From Acinetobacter defluvii (GTDB taxonomy: Bacteria; Pseudomonadota; Gammaproteobacteria; Pseudomonadales; Moraxellaceae): DNA of 64,000 bases. The notes under the pieces were generated by a model. That model was not told the DNA's origin, did no database searches, and worked only from the letters and a program-made list of their open reading frames with translations. The stretch spans positions 2,542,001 through 2,606,000 of the forward strand of contig NZ_CP029397.2 in NCBI RefSeq assembly GCF_001704615.3, read 5' to 3'. Position 1 is the first letter of the stretch. The number at the start of each line of letters is the position of its first letter. Below, in pieces: positions 19,001 to 28,260 of this stretch. Made by a program: the position numbers and the translations under genes.

Positions 19001-20536
19001 AGACTCAAACTCAGTATTTGTTACAGTTTCAGCAGCGAACAACTCTAGATCTTGCGTTACATAGTCATGTAATTGTTCTAAAATTTGTTTACTTTGCTCT
19101 GATAAGACAACCCGTTGCCCTGAAGCCAAAGCATCAAACAAATGAATAAACTCTTGATGTGCTTGGTTAAACAATTCAAAAGCATAGTCTGTATTTAATA
19201 GACTTTTTTCAACTAAAATATGTTCATATGCGGTTTTTAAAGCCAAACTAATATCATGAATACCTTGAGCAGCCCGATTATCTGTATGTTCAACTAATAC
19301 ATTGGCTTCTTGCAGTAAATTTTCAAAATATTCTGGATAATCTGTTTTTGCTCTTTGATCAAAATCGAACTCAGCATCTAACAAATGTTCGATGTTTAAA
19401 TCTACCAATTGTGAAACTAAATCTTGCTGCTGTTCATTTGGCTCTAAACATTCCGTTTGGAAATCATAACGTTCCCAAGCATCATTAAACTTTTGATAAA
19501 TAGCCTGTTGCTCAGCAGCATTATTCTGAGTCAGGGTATGTAAATAATCACGAACAAATTCAGTATAATGCGTCAACAGAGCATTTTCATTGGTACTGTG
19601 TTGCGTATCATCTTTCAATAAGACTTTAAACAACTGCTCAACTTTACTACTGGCATGAAACACATCATCTACATGCGCCATCGCAGAACTACCACGAAGT
19701 GTATGTAATGCACGGATAAGTCGATTATAATGATCTGAAGTATGTTTTTCGATGCTTAAGAACGAGTCAATTGCCGCCAAATGTTCTTCAGACTCTTCAA
19801 TAAAGATTGCAATAGTCTCGGCCAGAAATCGACGATCCTCAGCTTCTTCAACCGCCTCCTTATTCTCATCACGTGAAGCAGGCATCGGCACGACTTCGGG
19901 TTGGACAGGAGGGGTAACTGTTACTGGTGCAATTGCATCTTCGCTTGAGCTCGGAAGCTCTTCGACTTGAGCCACTTCAACCTCAGGTACATCAATGCTA
20001 GCATCAATTGAATCTTCTAAGCCTGTGACCACATCAGGACTATTTAACTGCTCTGAAAGCACCAAGAGTTCTTCAAGGGCGGGTTCAATACTTAAGTTTT
20101 GTTGAAACTGCTGTCCCAACAAAACCAATGGTCGTAAGTCCAATGGGTGTGCTTGTACTTTGGCAAAGTCATTATACAGTTTAAATTTATAGATATTAAA
20201 TACTGCATTTACATAGCGTTGGATCGACGATGTTAAGTCAATACTTTTTGAAATAACGCGATTTAAGGTATCTTCTACAGCCCAAGCCAACTCACCTGAC
20301 GACTTTGCTCCAACCATCCGACCAGAACCTTTTAAGGTATGGAAGTTACGGCGAATCACCGTCAAAAGTTCTGCATCTGAAGGATCATTTAACCACTGAT
20401 TTAATAATGGCTGTATATTTTCAATAATCTCTTCAACTTCTTCCACGAAAATTTCTAAAATTTCTGGATCTTGATCCACAAACTCATCTTCAGGAAGATT
20501 TATATTTTCCACTAAATCTTTTAATATTTTTTTCAT
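16019..20536 (-). CDS. chpA: ChpA-type hybrid chemotaxis kinase for type IV pili
   Basis: CheA-like hub kinase of the twitching-motility system. Within 1505 residues it has four HPt domains with phosphorylatable His66, His278, His595 and His776 (HTLKG or HTLRG motifs). The dimerisation and ATPase region (about 900-1220) has the N-box Asn1092, GKGID and GRGVGLDV. A CheW domain spans about 1225-1360, and a C-terminal receiver about 1387-1505 has Asp1435. Residues 380-500 may be a degenerate HPt. It is much shorter than Pseudomonas aeruginosa ChpA, which has more Xpt domains. Last kinase gene of the pilGHIJ-chpA operon. Confidence 0.93.
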   Translation of the reverse strand: MKKILKDLVENINLPEDEFVDQDPEILEIFVEEVEEIIENIQPLLNQWLNDPSDAELLTVIRRNFHTLKGSGRMVGAKSSGELAWAVEDTLNRVISKSIDLTSSIQRYVNAVFNIYKFKLYNDFAKVQAHPLDLRPLVLLGQQFQQNLSIEPALEELLVLSEQLNSPDVVTGLEDSIDASIDVPEVEVAQVEELPSSSEDAIAPVTVTPPVQPEVVPMPASRDENKEAVEEAEDRRFLAETIAIFIEESEEHLAAIDSFLSIEKHTSDHYNRLIRALHTLRGSSAMAHVDDVFHASSKVEQLFKVLLKDDTQHSTNENALLTHYTEFVRDYLHTLTQNNAAEQQAIYQKFNDAWERYDFQTECLEPNEQQQDLVSQLVDLNIEHLLDAEFDFDQRAKTDYPEYFENLLQEANVLVEHTDNRAAQGIHDISLALKTAYEHILVEKSLLNTDYAFELFNQAHQEFIHLFDALASGQRVVLSEQSKQILEQLHDYVTQDLELFAAETVTNTEFESVERPVVEQAVEAEFNSNQIYSLIIKDQQYLHSAESFKDFDAEVLDIFLEEADELLVGIDQDLSAWFADNENLTSLNNLMRYLHTLKGGANMVQAEHIGSIAHHLESIYERIIKQQITVNTGLMQTIRMIQDEIAERIQVIREQGIDYPATHVIEILQAIEKQQPIDKIFSVTPTVESPIVEQVESAEIEQPTLSETVQDVISPSETVSSAEHEMSDEQIAESIAQEAFVEEADELLIRANEILSKWFDERSNRSLLLQLQRIAHTLKGGAKMVNNTQVSEIAYELENTFERFGLHNFNSNAYDQLILKAFNWLKNAILLNEYAHFDSIKSALKNIQYVDVSAQLPERLTSGDVLWDNPVVEFIQGDGSEPPSMLGEWGQVELNENNNEMIRISADLIEKMIDLSGENSINRSRIEMDLGQFGNTLVEMELAIKRLADQLRRMEGELESQIIAKHGDSNSRYADFDPLEMDQYSSLNQLSKSLAESASDLVDFKTTLAEKIRDTEGLLLQQARIQAEIQEGLMRTRLVPFTRLLPRLQRLVRQTSSTLNRPTELIVHNTEGELDRNILEKLMSPLEHMLRNAVDHGIEETEVRQRLNKPLTGRIELNISRQGTDVLVEFKDDGKGIDPKVIKAKALQKGLIQQEQNLTDEEILQYIFHHGFSTAQQVTQISGRGVGLDVVQSEIKSLGGQVSVASTLGQGSTFTIRVPTTVAVSDALMVKVGDQQFAVPLSQIDRIVRIAPSTLEEYFNSQKQDFVIDQQPYNLRYLSEFVAHQAMPRFSGIAHSLPVLLIKNNTGKNTALLVDQLIGSRSQIVVKPIGKQFTSIGAVAGATILGDGQVCLILDAQNIARQTLSSKRQVAKDQRELTRHRDQRHLVMIVDDSVTVRKVTSRLLERHNFDVITAKDGVDAIEQLENVKPDLMLLDIEMPRMDGFEVTNWIRHHEIHQDLPIIMITSRTGEKHRERAFSLGVTNYMGKPFQEADLLENIQNLLVAQ

Positions 20537-20629
20537 AGCTCAGGCTTCTATACTAGTTCCTTTGAGGGACTAAAACCTATCAACATCTTAGTTTGAGTCA
20601 AATTAAGTGATCTAAGCGTCATTAATACC

Positions 20630-20662
20630 ATCAAGGAATATCTAAACTCGATACTCCTTGAT
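20630..20662 (-). promoter_or_regulatory. Stem-loop between pilJ and chpA
   Basis: A 13-bp stem (ATCAAGGAGTATC with GATATTCCTTGAT, one G-U pair) and seven-base loop lie in the 136-bp pilJ-chpA gap. No T-run follows on either strand, so it is not a normal intrinsic terminator. It may protect the upstream mRNA 3' end or reduce chpA output relative to the small pil genes. Confidence 0.55.
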
Positions 20663-20672
20663 GATCACTGAT

Positions 20673-22745
20673 TTATTGCTCTGGTAATTTAAAGTCAGAT
20701 ACAGATTGACGTAATGAATCTGCCATATTTGCCAACTCAGATACCGAACGTGCGGTATCGAACGTAGCCGTTGTCGTTTGCGAGGTAATCTCTTGTACAA
20801 CGTTCATCGTATTTGCAATATGACCTGCTGAAGCTGACTGTAACTTGGCAGATTCTGAAATGTTTTCAATCAATTTCGCCAAATTACTTGATACGTTTTG
20901 AATCTCATCCAAGGCAACGCCGGCATCTTTTGCCAAGTTTGCACCACGCACAACCTCAGATGTTGTTTGTTCCATCGAGATAACCGCTTCATTGGTATCT
21001 GTTTGAATAGTTTTTACTAATGTTTCAATCTGTTTGGTTGCTGATGCTGAACGTTCAGCAAGACGCTGTACCTCATCGGCTACCACCGCAAAGCCTCGCC
21101 CTGCCTCACCTGCCATCGATGCTTGAATCGCAGCATTCAATGCCAAGATATTCGTTTGGTCAGCAATATCGTTAATTAATGAGACAATATTACCAATCTC
21201 TTGTGAAGACTCACCCAAACGCTTAATACGTTTAGATGTTTCTTGAATTTGCTCACGAATGGTATCCATACCCTCGATAGAGCGGTTTACCACTTCAGCA
21301 CCGTTGGATGCAATCTGTACAGAACGCTGTGCTACGTCTGCCGATTCGGTCGCATTGGCAGATACGTGTTCAATGGATTGTGCAATTTCATTAATTGCTG
21401 AAGAAGCCCCAGCAATTTCTTGCGCCTGATGCTCAGATGCTTCTGCAAGCTGGTTAGTAATAGATTGTGTGTTTTGGGTATAGCTTGCAACTTCTTGAGA
21501 AGTTTCATTGATTCGTGATACAAGATCTCGCAACTGGTCGATCGCAAAGTTAATCGAATCGGCAATTGCCCCTGTAAAGTCTTCCGATACTGTTGCGTAC
21601 GAACTTAAGTCACCATCTGCCAAGTCGGCAATTTCATCAAGCAATCGTAAAATCGCATTTTGGTTACGGTCATATTCATCTTGTAAGCGTGTTACACGAA
21701 CTTTATCCGCAGCACTACGCAATGTTAAAAGCTTGAATACTGAGAATAAGAAAATCCCTAGTGCAATTAATAAAATTGAACCGAGGATAAAACTCAATAC
21801 ACTTGAGCTACCACTTAGGTTATTTAAATCTTTTAAAAGTTGATCTGATTTTGTAAAAACATTACTAGACGCTTGACGCACTTTAACAATTTTTGCAGAG
21901 TTTTGAGAAATACTATTTGCTGCAGTTTTTAAAACATCATTATAGTCGGTTTTAATACTTTCTAATGATTCTCGCATAGACGGTTGATCAATACGAGTTA
22001 CACCAAGTTCGGTATTCCCATTTAATTGGGCATCCAAATATGCACCAAAAGTTTCAGTATCCGCATTGAAGTCATCTGCAGATGCACGGGCATTTTCAGA
22101 GCCACTCAATACTGAAGAAATAGAACGTAAAATACGTTCAGCAATGAACACTTGGTTTTTTGCGATAACTACCTGAGAACTCGGCATGTTTTCACGTGCC
22201 ATTTGGTTCACCATCAAGTTATATTCTGCCTGAATACCAGGAATCGCATCACTCATTGTTAAGTTAGTATCATACAGTTGATTGATTACTTTTTGTTCTG
22301 ATGCAATCAAAGAAATATCATTTGATACTTCAGACCATAACTTCTCAACTTTTTTCATTTCTTCATTTGATGAGTGAATATCTTTCACTGTTTCCAAGTT
22401 CTCATCAAATTTCTTTTGTGAAGCAACAAGATCTTTAATCGCCTCTTCTTTACCTGAAGCAGTTGCTTCAGTTGCTTGGCGTGACATGGTTTGCGAAAGT
22501 AATTTTAACTCACCAATACTACGGGTTAAATCATTGTTTCGTGGAACACTATATAACAATGTCAGCAAACAAATTACAGCAACCACCATCGTTACTAAAG
22601 CTGCAATAATATACGGCTTAGATTTATCGCTTTCACCAAACAGCTTAGAAAATTGATCCAATTGTGCTTGCAATCTAGATGCTGCAGCTGGATTGTTCTT
22701 CTGTGTGTTTTCAGATGTGTTTTTCTTTTTTAGCTTAAAGCCCAT
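20673..22745 (-). CDS. pilJ: PilJ methyl-accepting chemotaxis protein
   Basis: Membrane receptor of the Pil-Chp pathway, 690 residues. A transmembrane helix at about residues 44-67 is followed by a helical periplasmic sensor of about 250 residues. A second transmembrane segment lies near 320-345, then a HAMP-like linker. The conserved signalling hairpin is [20 protein letters not shown] and [18 protein letters not shown]. It passes a surface or pilus signal to the ChpA kinase through the PilI coupling protein, whose gene ends 49 bp upstream. Confidence 0.94.
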   Translation of the reverse strand: MGFKLKKKNTSENTQKNNPAAASRLQAQLDQFSKLFGESDKSKPYIIAALVTMVVAVICLLTLLYSVPRNNDLTRSIGELKLLSQTMSRQATEATASGKEEAIKDLVASQKKFDENLETVKDIHSSNEEMKKVEKLWSEVSNDISLIASEQKVINQLYDTNLTMSDAIPGIQAEYNLMVNQMARENMPSSQVVIAKNQVFIAERILRSISSVLSGSENARASADDFNADTETFGAYLDAQLNGNTELGVTRIDQPSMRESLESIKTDYNDVLKTAANSISQNSAKIVKVRQASSNVFTKSDQLLKDLNNLSGSSSVLSFILGSILLIALGIFLFSVFKLLTLRSAADKVRVTRLQDEYDRNQNAILRLLDEIADLADGDLSSYATVSEDFTGAIADSINFAIDQLRDLVSRINETSQEVASYTQNTQSITNQLAEASEHQAQEIAGASSAINEIAQSIEHVSANATESADVAQRSVQIASNGAEVVNRSIEGMDTIREQIQETSKRIKRLGESSQEIGNIVSLINDIADQTNILALNAAIQASMAGEAGRGFAVVADEVQRLAERSASATKQIETLVKTIQTDTNEAVISMEQTTSEVVRGANLAKDAGVALDEIQNVSSNLAKLIENISESAKLQSASAGHIANTMNVVQEITSQTTTATFDTARSVSELANMADSLRQSVSDFKLPEQ

Positions 22746-22794
22746 TCAGCTTCTCCCCGAAACGCATAACTTAACATTAAGCGTAGAAATTCGT

Positions 22795-23328
22795 TTATAT
22801 AAATTTTTCCGATGCATTCATGTACTTGGGATCTTTCAATAACTGACTAAATAGGAATATATTCCATGCACGATTATGCTGCTGAAAATACCCTTGACAG
22901 TAGGTTTGTAGTTTTTTCTCTAAATTGTTATTTTCTGAAAAAAAACCTTTTTTATTAAAATGTTGAATCCCCAAAACTTGATCTACAATCAAACCCACAT
23001 AATGATCATGATGACTAATGCATAAAACTTTTTGTGTTGGTGTAAACTGACTTCTTTGCCCAGAAATAAAATGGGTCAAATCTGAAACAGACAGTAAACG
23101 CCCCCGAATATTTGCTAATCCTTTGACCCAATTTTGCACATTTGGAACTGAGGTACATTTAGGTGGATAAATTACTTCGGTGACTTCACCTAATGGAGCA
23201 ACAAAATATTGCCCCATCATTTCAAATGCAATGCCTGACCATCTATTTACTTCGCTTTCTTTATCCACGTAGTTTTGGTTACCACGTTTTGATAATCGAA
23301 GTAGTTCGATAAATCCATTTGCTGCCAT
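22795..23328 (-). CDS. pilI: PilI CheW-like coupling protein
   Basis: A 177-residue CheW-domain protein that links PilJ to ChpA. Typical features are FEMMGQYFVAPLGEVTEVI, VKGLANIRGRLLSVSDL and VLCISHHDHYVGLIVDQVLGI. It starts 2 bp after the end of pilH, so translation is probably coupled. Position between pilH and pilJ is diagnostic. Confidence 0.92.
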   Translation of the reverse strand: MAANGFIELLRLSKRGNQNYVDKESEVNRWSGIAFEMMGQYFVAPLGEVTEVIYPPKCTSVPNVQNWVKGLANIRGRLLSVSDLTHFISGQRSQFTPTQKVLCISHHDHYVGLIVDQVLGIQHFNKKGFFSENNNLEKKLQTYCQGYFQQHNRAWNIFLFSQLLKDPKYMNASEKFI

Positions 23329-23330
23329 AA

Positions 23331-23699
23331 TTATCCCGCAGTGAGATGTTGCTTAATCACATTGATTAAAACATTCTCATCAATAGGTTTAGTTAAATAA
23401 TCACAAGCCCCTTGACGCTTTCCCCAAACACGATCTGTATCTTGATCTTTGGTACTTACAATGACCACTGGAATATGCTTTGTCGTAGCACCACGTGCGA
23501 TTTGGCGAGTTGCTTGAAAACCATTTACCCCAGGCATTACCACATCCATTAAGACCAAGTCTGGTTGTTCAGCTTGCGCCAAGGTTACTCCATCTGCACC
23601 ATTATTGGCTTCTAGCACATCATAACCGTGTTTACTTAAGATTTCTTTGAAACGATACATCTCTGTAGGAGAGTCATCAACAATTAGAATTCGTGTCAT
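23331..23699 (-). CDS. pilH: PilH response regulator
   Basis: A stand-alone CheY-type receiver of 122 residues. The acidic pair is in IVDDS, the phospho-acceptor Asp is in LVLMDVVMPG, and the conserved Lys is in YLTKPID. In twitching motility PilH opposes or tunes PilG signalling to the pilus motors. It lies between pilG and pilI in one operon. Confidence 0.93.
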   Translation of the reverse strand: MTRILIVDDSPTEMYRFKEILSKHGYDVLEANNGADGVTLAQAEQPDLVLMDVVMPGVNGFQATRQIARGATTKHIPVVIVSTKDQDTDRVWGKRQGACDYLTKPIDENVLINVIKQHLTAG

Positions 23700-23725
23700 T
23701 TTATTCCCCCATTCAGAATTTAATC

Positions 23726-24103
23726 TTAAACATGTTTCCGAATAGCATTTAATAATTCATCTTTACTGAACGGCTTAGTCAAATACTCGTCAGAACCCAC
23801 AACTTTACCTTTTGCCTGATCAAACAAACCATCTTTACTAGATAGCATAATCACAGGAATATTTTGATAATTTTGAGAGTTTTTAATGAGTGCACAAGTC
23901 TGATAACCGTCTAGTCTCGGCATCATAATATCTACGAAGACAATGTCTGGATTGGCATCAGCGATTTTTGAAAGTGCTTCAAAACCATCTACCGCTGTAA
24001 TAACTTCACATCCTTCACGTTGTAACAGCGTTTCAGCCGTACGACGAATCGTCTTAGAATCATCAATAACCATGACTTTTAAACTTTGGAATTTCTCTTC
24101 CAT
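23726..24103 (-). CDS. pilG: PilG response regulator
   Basis: First gene of the chemosensory operon. It is a CheY-like receiver of 125 residues with VMVIDDSKTIRRTAE, VFVDIMMPRLDG (Asp acceptor) and YLTKPFSKDELL. The IRRTAE segment after the first strand is characteristic of PilG. It is phosphorylated by ChpA and promotes pilus extension. The 283 bp upstream, shared with a divergent gene, should contain the operon promoter; no clear operator is seen. Confidence 0.94.
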   Translation of the reverse strand: MEEKFQSLKVMVIDDSKTIRRTAETLLQREGCEVITAVDGFEALSKIADANPDIVFVDIMMPRLDGYQTCALIKNSQNYQNIPVIMLSSKDGLFDQAKGKVVGSDEYLTKPFSKDELLNAIRKHV

Positions 24104-24386
24104 TTAATACCCTTCCCCATAACTTTGGAGTTATTGAGACTCCAAATACATTTATTTTTCAAATTTAATTTATCAGTCCTATTTAACATAGATTTGCGCT
24201 ATTTATCAATCTTGATTTCACAGAAACTTCAGATTAGTGCTGAAATACGCTATAAATCACCAATAAGTGTCAATTTAGAATTGCTAAAGCAACTTATATT
24301 TTTAAAATGTATTATTAATCTGTAAACTGTTCATCTGTGCTATAAAAATTATTCAATTAATATTGCAGTGTTATTTGGGAGAAAGA

Positions 24387-25031
24387 ATGCTACAAACAGT
24401 TTTAAAGCATTTAAAAATGACAAAATATTTTAAAATATTTTGCAAAACCTGTCTTATTAGTGGGCTAAATTTCATTATGCTCTCATCAAGCATGGCTGCT
24501 GATGCTCAACCTAAAGCTGTTTGGTATCGTTATTATGATAAAGGTGTAGCCAATATTAGTAGCACCGTCACTCCTGCACACATTCGCCATGGTTACGAAG
24601 CCCTAGATGCCAACATGCAGGTCATTCGTCGGAATAAGCCGTATAATGCTGAAAAAGATGCTCAACAATCTACTGTACGTGCCGCCCAAGCTAAACAATA
24701 TGAACAAGACGCTCGCCTAAAGCGTGCTTACGGCAATAGCTCAGTTGCAATCAATAAGCGTAATGAACAACTTGCAAGCATCAAAAAACAAATTTCTCTC
24801 CAACAAGCACAAGTAAAACAATTACAAAGTGACCGTTTATTATTAAAAAGACAGGAAATGGAGTATTTCCGCAAGGGTACAACCGTACCTTTTGAACTAA
24901 AACAATCACTTAAATACAATAGTGATCGAATTATTCAAACCAAAAACAATATTGAGAATTTGCAAAAAAATTATCAGAACACGCAAACTTACTACAACAA
25001 CATTATTCAGCGTTTACAAGCAATGGAATAA
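24387..25031 (+). CDS. Exported coiled-coil protein with DUF4124-like start (hypothetical)
   Basis: A 214-residue protein. A hydrophobic N-terminal segment ends near SSSMAADA, a probable signal cleavage site. Residues following it (AVWYRYYDKGVANISST) resemble the short DUF4124-like domain found in exported proteins. The rest is a long Gln/Lys-rich coiled coil with a break at about 165-175. The ATG at 24387 has GGGAGA a few bases before it and is preferred over the upstream frame start (24363). Divergent from pilG; a link to pili is not shown. Confidence 0.65.
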   Translation: MLQTVLKHLKMTKYFKIFCKTCLISGLNFIMLSSSMAADAQPKAVWYRYYDKGVANISSTVTPAHIRHGYEALDANMQVIRRNKPYNAEKDAQQSTVRAAQAKQYEQDARLKRAYGNSSVAINKRNEQLASIKKQISLQQAQVKQLQSDRLLLKRQEMEYFRKGTTVPFELKQSLKYNSDRIIQTKNNIENLQKNYQNTQTYYNNIIQRLQAME

Positions 25032-25047
25032 TGTCTTATTTATCTAC

Positions 25048-25218
25048 CTAAATAAAGTTTAGCACTTGCTCACCCAGCTGCAATCCCTTCACGCACATAC
25101 TTTCAAAGTTCAGAGACAACTCAGGACTCTCCTTCTTGTTTCTTTGAATAATTTTTTGTAAAAGCACATAATCAAATGTCCCCTTGTAGGTTTTATCGTA
25201 TAATCTGCGTTTTAATGC
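25048..25218 (-). other. Open but start-less frame antisense to the proS leader (possible gene remnant)
   Basis: Fifty-six sense codons run open on the minus strand and end at TAG (25048-25050). They read as a plausible protein (for example YDKTYKGTFDYVLL and VKGLQLGEQVLNFI). There is no ATG at the upstream end; only a GTG within the frame could start it. A TATAAT at 25199-25204 on the plus strand, probably serving proS, overlaps it. It may be a remnant or chance frame. Confidence 0.25.
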
Positions 25219-25240
25219 TTAAAATTTTAGGATAGTTTCC

Positions 25241-26956
25241 ATGCGCGCGAGTCGCTTTTTATTTGCAACGTTAAGAGAAACCCCAAACGATGCTGAGGTT
25301 ATTTCACATCAGCTTATGTTACGTGCGGGTATGATTCGTAAATTGGCTTCAGGCTTATATACTTGGTTGCCGATGGGTGTACGTGTGCTCAATAAAGTTG
25401 AAGCGATTATTCGTGAGGAAATGAATCGTGCAGGTTCTTTAGAAGTGTTCATGCCCGTTACTCAACCTGCTGCATTATGGGAAGAGTCCGGTCGTTATAC
25501 TCAATATGGCCCTGAACTTTTACGCTTTAAAGATCGTCATAATAATGATTTTGTATTAGGTCCAACGCACGAGGAAGTTATTACTGATTTAGCACGTAAT
25601 GAACTAAAAAGTTATAAGCAACTTCCTGCAAACTTCTATCAAGTACAAACTAAATTCCGTGACGAAATCCGTCCACGCTTTGGCGTGATGCGTTCACGTG
25701 AGTTTATCATGAAAGATGCCTATTCTTTCCATGTAGACCAAGCATCATTACAAGAAACCTATGACCGAATGTATGATGCTTACTGTAAAATTTTTACACG
25801 TCTTGGTTTAGATTTTCGTCCTGTTCAAGCCGATACAGGTTCAATCGGTGGTTCAGGTTCTCATGAGTTCCATGTACTTGCATCAAGTGGTGAGGACGAT
25901 ATCGCTTTCTCTTCAGAGTCTGATTATGCTGCTAACGTTGAAATGGCGGAAGCAATACTTGTGGGTGAGCGAGCAGCACCAACGCAAGAATTAAAAATTG
26001 TAGATACACCGAATCAAAAAACTATTCTAGATGTTTCAGAATTTTTAGGTACAGATCCTGCACACTCTGTAAAAGCGTTGCTCGTACAAGGTATCGCAGA
26101 TGTCAAAGATCATGTACCTGTGGTTGCACTGTTCCTTCGTGGAGATCATGAGCTTAATGAAATCAAAGCAGAAAAACACCCTTTGATCGCAGCACCTTTA
26201 GCATTTGCAACTGAAGCACAACTTCAAGAAAATGGCTTAACCGCAGGTTTCTGTGGACCTCAGGGTTTGATTGAAAAAGGTTTAACCGTGATTGTTGACC
26301 GTGCTGCTGCTGTGCTTTCAGACTTTGTTGCTGGTGCAAATGCAGTGGACAAACACGCAACTGGTTTAAATTGGGACCGTGATGCACAATTCACTGAAGT
26401 TTATGACTTGCGCAATGTGGTTGAAGGCGATCCTTCTCCAGATGGTAAAGGCACAATTTTGATCAAACGTGGTATCGAAGTTGGTCATATTTTCCAACTC
26501 GGTCAGAAATACTCTGAAGCGCTTGGCTGTAAAGTTTTAGGTGAAGATGGTAAGCCAACGGTTGTAACCATGGGCTGTTACGGTATCGGTGTAACCCGTG
26601 TTGTTGCTTCTGCAATCGAGCAAAATTTTGATGACACAGGTATCATTTGGCCTGCTGCGATTGCACCTTTTGAAGTTGCAATCGTGCCAATGAACGCACA
26701 TAAGTCTCCTCGCACCTTAGAAGCTGCTGAAGCTTTATATGCGGAATTACAAGATGCTGGTTTTGATGTTTTACTTGATGATCGTAATGAGCGTCCAGGC
26801 GTAAAATTCTCCGATTTAGAACTTACAGGAATTCCACATCGTATTGTAATCGGTGAAAAAGGTTTAGACGCTGGAACTTTTGAATATAAAGGTCGTCGCG
26901 ATGCTGAATCTACCCACCTTTCTAAAGAAGAATTGTTGGCAAAAATCGCAAAATAA
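25241..26956 (+). CDS. proS: Prolyl-tRNA synthetase
   Basis: Charges tRNA-Pro. The 571-residue class II synthetase is of the bacterial type, with the editing (INS) domain inserted between motifs 2 and 3 (about residues 230-400). Motif 1 includes [17 protein letters not shown], motif 2 [21 protein letters not shown], and motif 3 [12 protein letters not shown]. The C-terminal anticodon-binding domain includes [20 protein letters not shown]. The start [15 protein letters not shown] is conserved. A strong terminator follows. Confidence 0.97.
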   Translation: MRASRFLFATLRETPNDAEVISHQLMLRAGMIRKLASGLYTWLPMGVRVLNKVEAIIREEMNRAGSLEVFMPVTQPAALWEESGRYTQYGPELLRFKDRHNNDFVLGPTHEEVITDLARNELKSYKQLPANFYQVQTKFRDEIRPRFGVMRSREFIMKDAYSFHVDQASLQETYDRMYDAYCKIFTRLGLDFRPVQADTGSIGGSGSHEFHVLASSGEDDIAFSSESDYAANVEMAEAILVGERAAPTQELKIVDTPNQKTILDVSEFLGTDPAHSVKALLVQGIADVKDHVPVVALFLRGDHELNEIKAEKHPLIAAPLAFATEAQLQENGLTAGFCGPQGLIEKGLTVIVDRAAAVLSDFVAGANAVDKHATGLNWDRDAQFTEVYDLRNVVEGDPSPDGKGTILIKRGIEVGHIFQLGQKYSEALGCKVLGEDGKPTVVTMGCYGIGVTRVVASAIEQNFDDTGIIWPAAIAPFEVAIVPMNAHKSPRTLEAAEALYAELQDAGFDVLLDDRNERPGVKFSDLELTGIPHRIVIGEKGLDAGTFEYKGRRDAESTHLSKEELLAKIAK

Positions 26957-26972
26957 TTTTAAATAAAAATAT

Positions 26973-27000
26973 AAAAATCCCGCTGAGTGCGGGATTTTTT
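26973..27000. terminator. Bidirectional terminator between proS and the FilA-like gene
   Basis: Stem AAATCCCGC/GCGGGATTT with a TGAGT loop, and T-runs on both strands. It serves the two convergent genes. Confidence 0.9.
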
Positions 27001-28084
27001 AGCAAAATTTGAGTGAACCGTAACAGTTTTTTGCTGGCACTTGTGCTAAGTCTATCCCCTGCACATCAACTTGTGTTCCAAAAATTGCTCCAAAAATTGC
27101 TCCAACACCACTTAATGAAACTTGCTGAGTAGCTTTTGCATTTTCAATTGTTACCTCAGGCAAGGCTAACCACCAGCCTCTTTGCGCAGGAACTGCATTC
27201 CACCCTGATGTGGCTGTCGTTGGCCACGTAACACTTTGTTTTTGTAAACCTAGATAAAAATCTTTAGTTCCTGTCCCATCAGCAGACTTTAAAGCTATTT
27301 GATGAATTGCCTTTAAGGTTTGGTTTTTTAAATGCACATTGTTAAGTGTTAAACCTAATATTGTGGCATCTGCTGTTAAAGGACCCAAATCATCTATCTG
27401 AGAATCTCGATTAAAAACTAAAGTTTTTTGAGTATCTCTTACTGTGGCAGATCCATACAACCAAAGTCCTAGACATGCCCCTAATACCAATGCACCACCA
27501 CAAGCCCTAATATTGGTCATTTGTGTATTTTTTAAATTTAATGTCAAATTTCCTGATAAAGAGTTTATACCAGTGTCATCACTTGGATCTGAAGTATTTG
27601 AATTTGTTCCTATTGAAAGCAACCCCAATGCCTCCAAAGCTCCAACCCGAAGTCCCACAGTTTCTCTAGTAGACGCTTTATCAGGATTATTAATAGCAAA
27701 CTCAATAAAAGGATTTTTTAGTATTGCATCACTTGCCGCATATTCCCCATTAACAGGATTCAATCCAGTTAAACTTAAATTATCAATATCTATATCACAA
27801 TTCCCTGGACCATTTACCCCACCACAACCAAGCTGTAATTTTTTAATATTCGCATTGATTGCAATTTCAGCCTCCATACCTAATCTATAAAAACTAAGCC
27901 CCTGAGAACTATTATCTGTTCTAGTCAAACTATACAAAGCCTGCCCCTGCGTTGCAGACAATTCCTCATCTGTCATTTGAACTAATTGCGTATTTTTATG
28001 ATTTGAGTTAATAGAACTTTCCACTTGGTTTGCATAAGTTAAAGATGCAAACATAGATAACATGAAAATAGATAGTTTTTTCAT
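26999..28084 (-). CDS. FilA-like secreted protein, paralogue 1
   Basis: A 361-residue exported protein related to Acinetobacter FilA-like (DUF6160-type) proteins. A signal peptide (MKKLSIFMLSMFASLTYA) is followed by a leader-like motif MTDEELSATQGQALYSL. Then come a conserved block (LSFYRLGMEAEI, GCGGVNGP, CDIDIDNLSL), the segment ASTRETVGLRVG and the C-terminal NCYGSLKFC. It shares all these with the neighbouring paralogue. The ATG at 28084 is preferred over the frame start at 28135 because the signal peptide begins there. FilA is annotated as a pilus-assembly protein; actual function is uncertain. Confidence 0.7.
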   Translation of the reverse strand: MKKLSIFMLSMFASLTYANQVESSINSNHKNTQLVQMTDEELSATQGQALYSLTRTDNSSQGLSFYRLGMEAEIAINANIKKLQLGCGGVNGPGNCDIDIDNLSLTGLNPVNGEYAASDAILKNPFIEFAINNPDKASTRETVGLRVGALEALGLLSIGTNSNTSDPSDDTGINSLSGNLTLNLKNTQMTNIRACGGALVLGACLGLWLYGSATVRDTQKTLVFNRDSQIDDLGPLTADATILGLTLNNVHLKNQTLKAIHQIALKSADGTGTKDFYLGLQKQSVTWPTTATSGWNAVPAQRGWWLALPEVTIENAKATQQVSLSGVGAIFGAIFGTQVDVQGIDLAQVPAKNCYGSLKFC

Positions 28085-28216
28085 GAGCTTATCATTCCCT
28101 TTATTTTTTGTTTTACATTTCTCATTTTTAAGCAATTATCTTAGCTTTTACATAATAAAATTAACATAAATAAAAGAAAATTTAATCACGCATTATGTTT
28201 TTTCAGATAATTGACA

Positions 28217-28241
28217 TAAAAAAGCACCATAAATGGTGCTT
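28217..28241 (-). terminator. Terminator between the FilA-like paralogues
   Basis: Minus-strand hairpin AAGCACCAT/ATGGTGCTT followed by a T-run, just after the stop of paralogue 2. The two genes are therefore probably expressed from separate promoters. Confidence 0.8.
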
Positions 28242-28260
28242 AAAAGTTTTTCCAAAAACT

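Noticed and set aside
15548..24103. Pil-Chp cluster as a flagellar chemotaxis operon
   Set aside because: The order pilG-pilH-pilI-pilJ-chpA, the multi-HPt kinase and absence of cheY/cheZ or flagellar genes indicate the type IV pilus system.
27444..27890. 148-codon frame opposite FilA-like paralogue 1
   Set aside because: Antisense shadow of a repeat-like Asn/Gly-rich coding region; the minus-strand product has a signal peptide and a paralogue.
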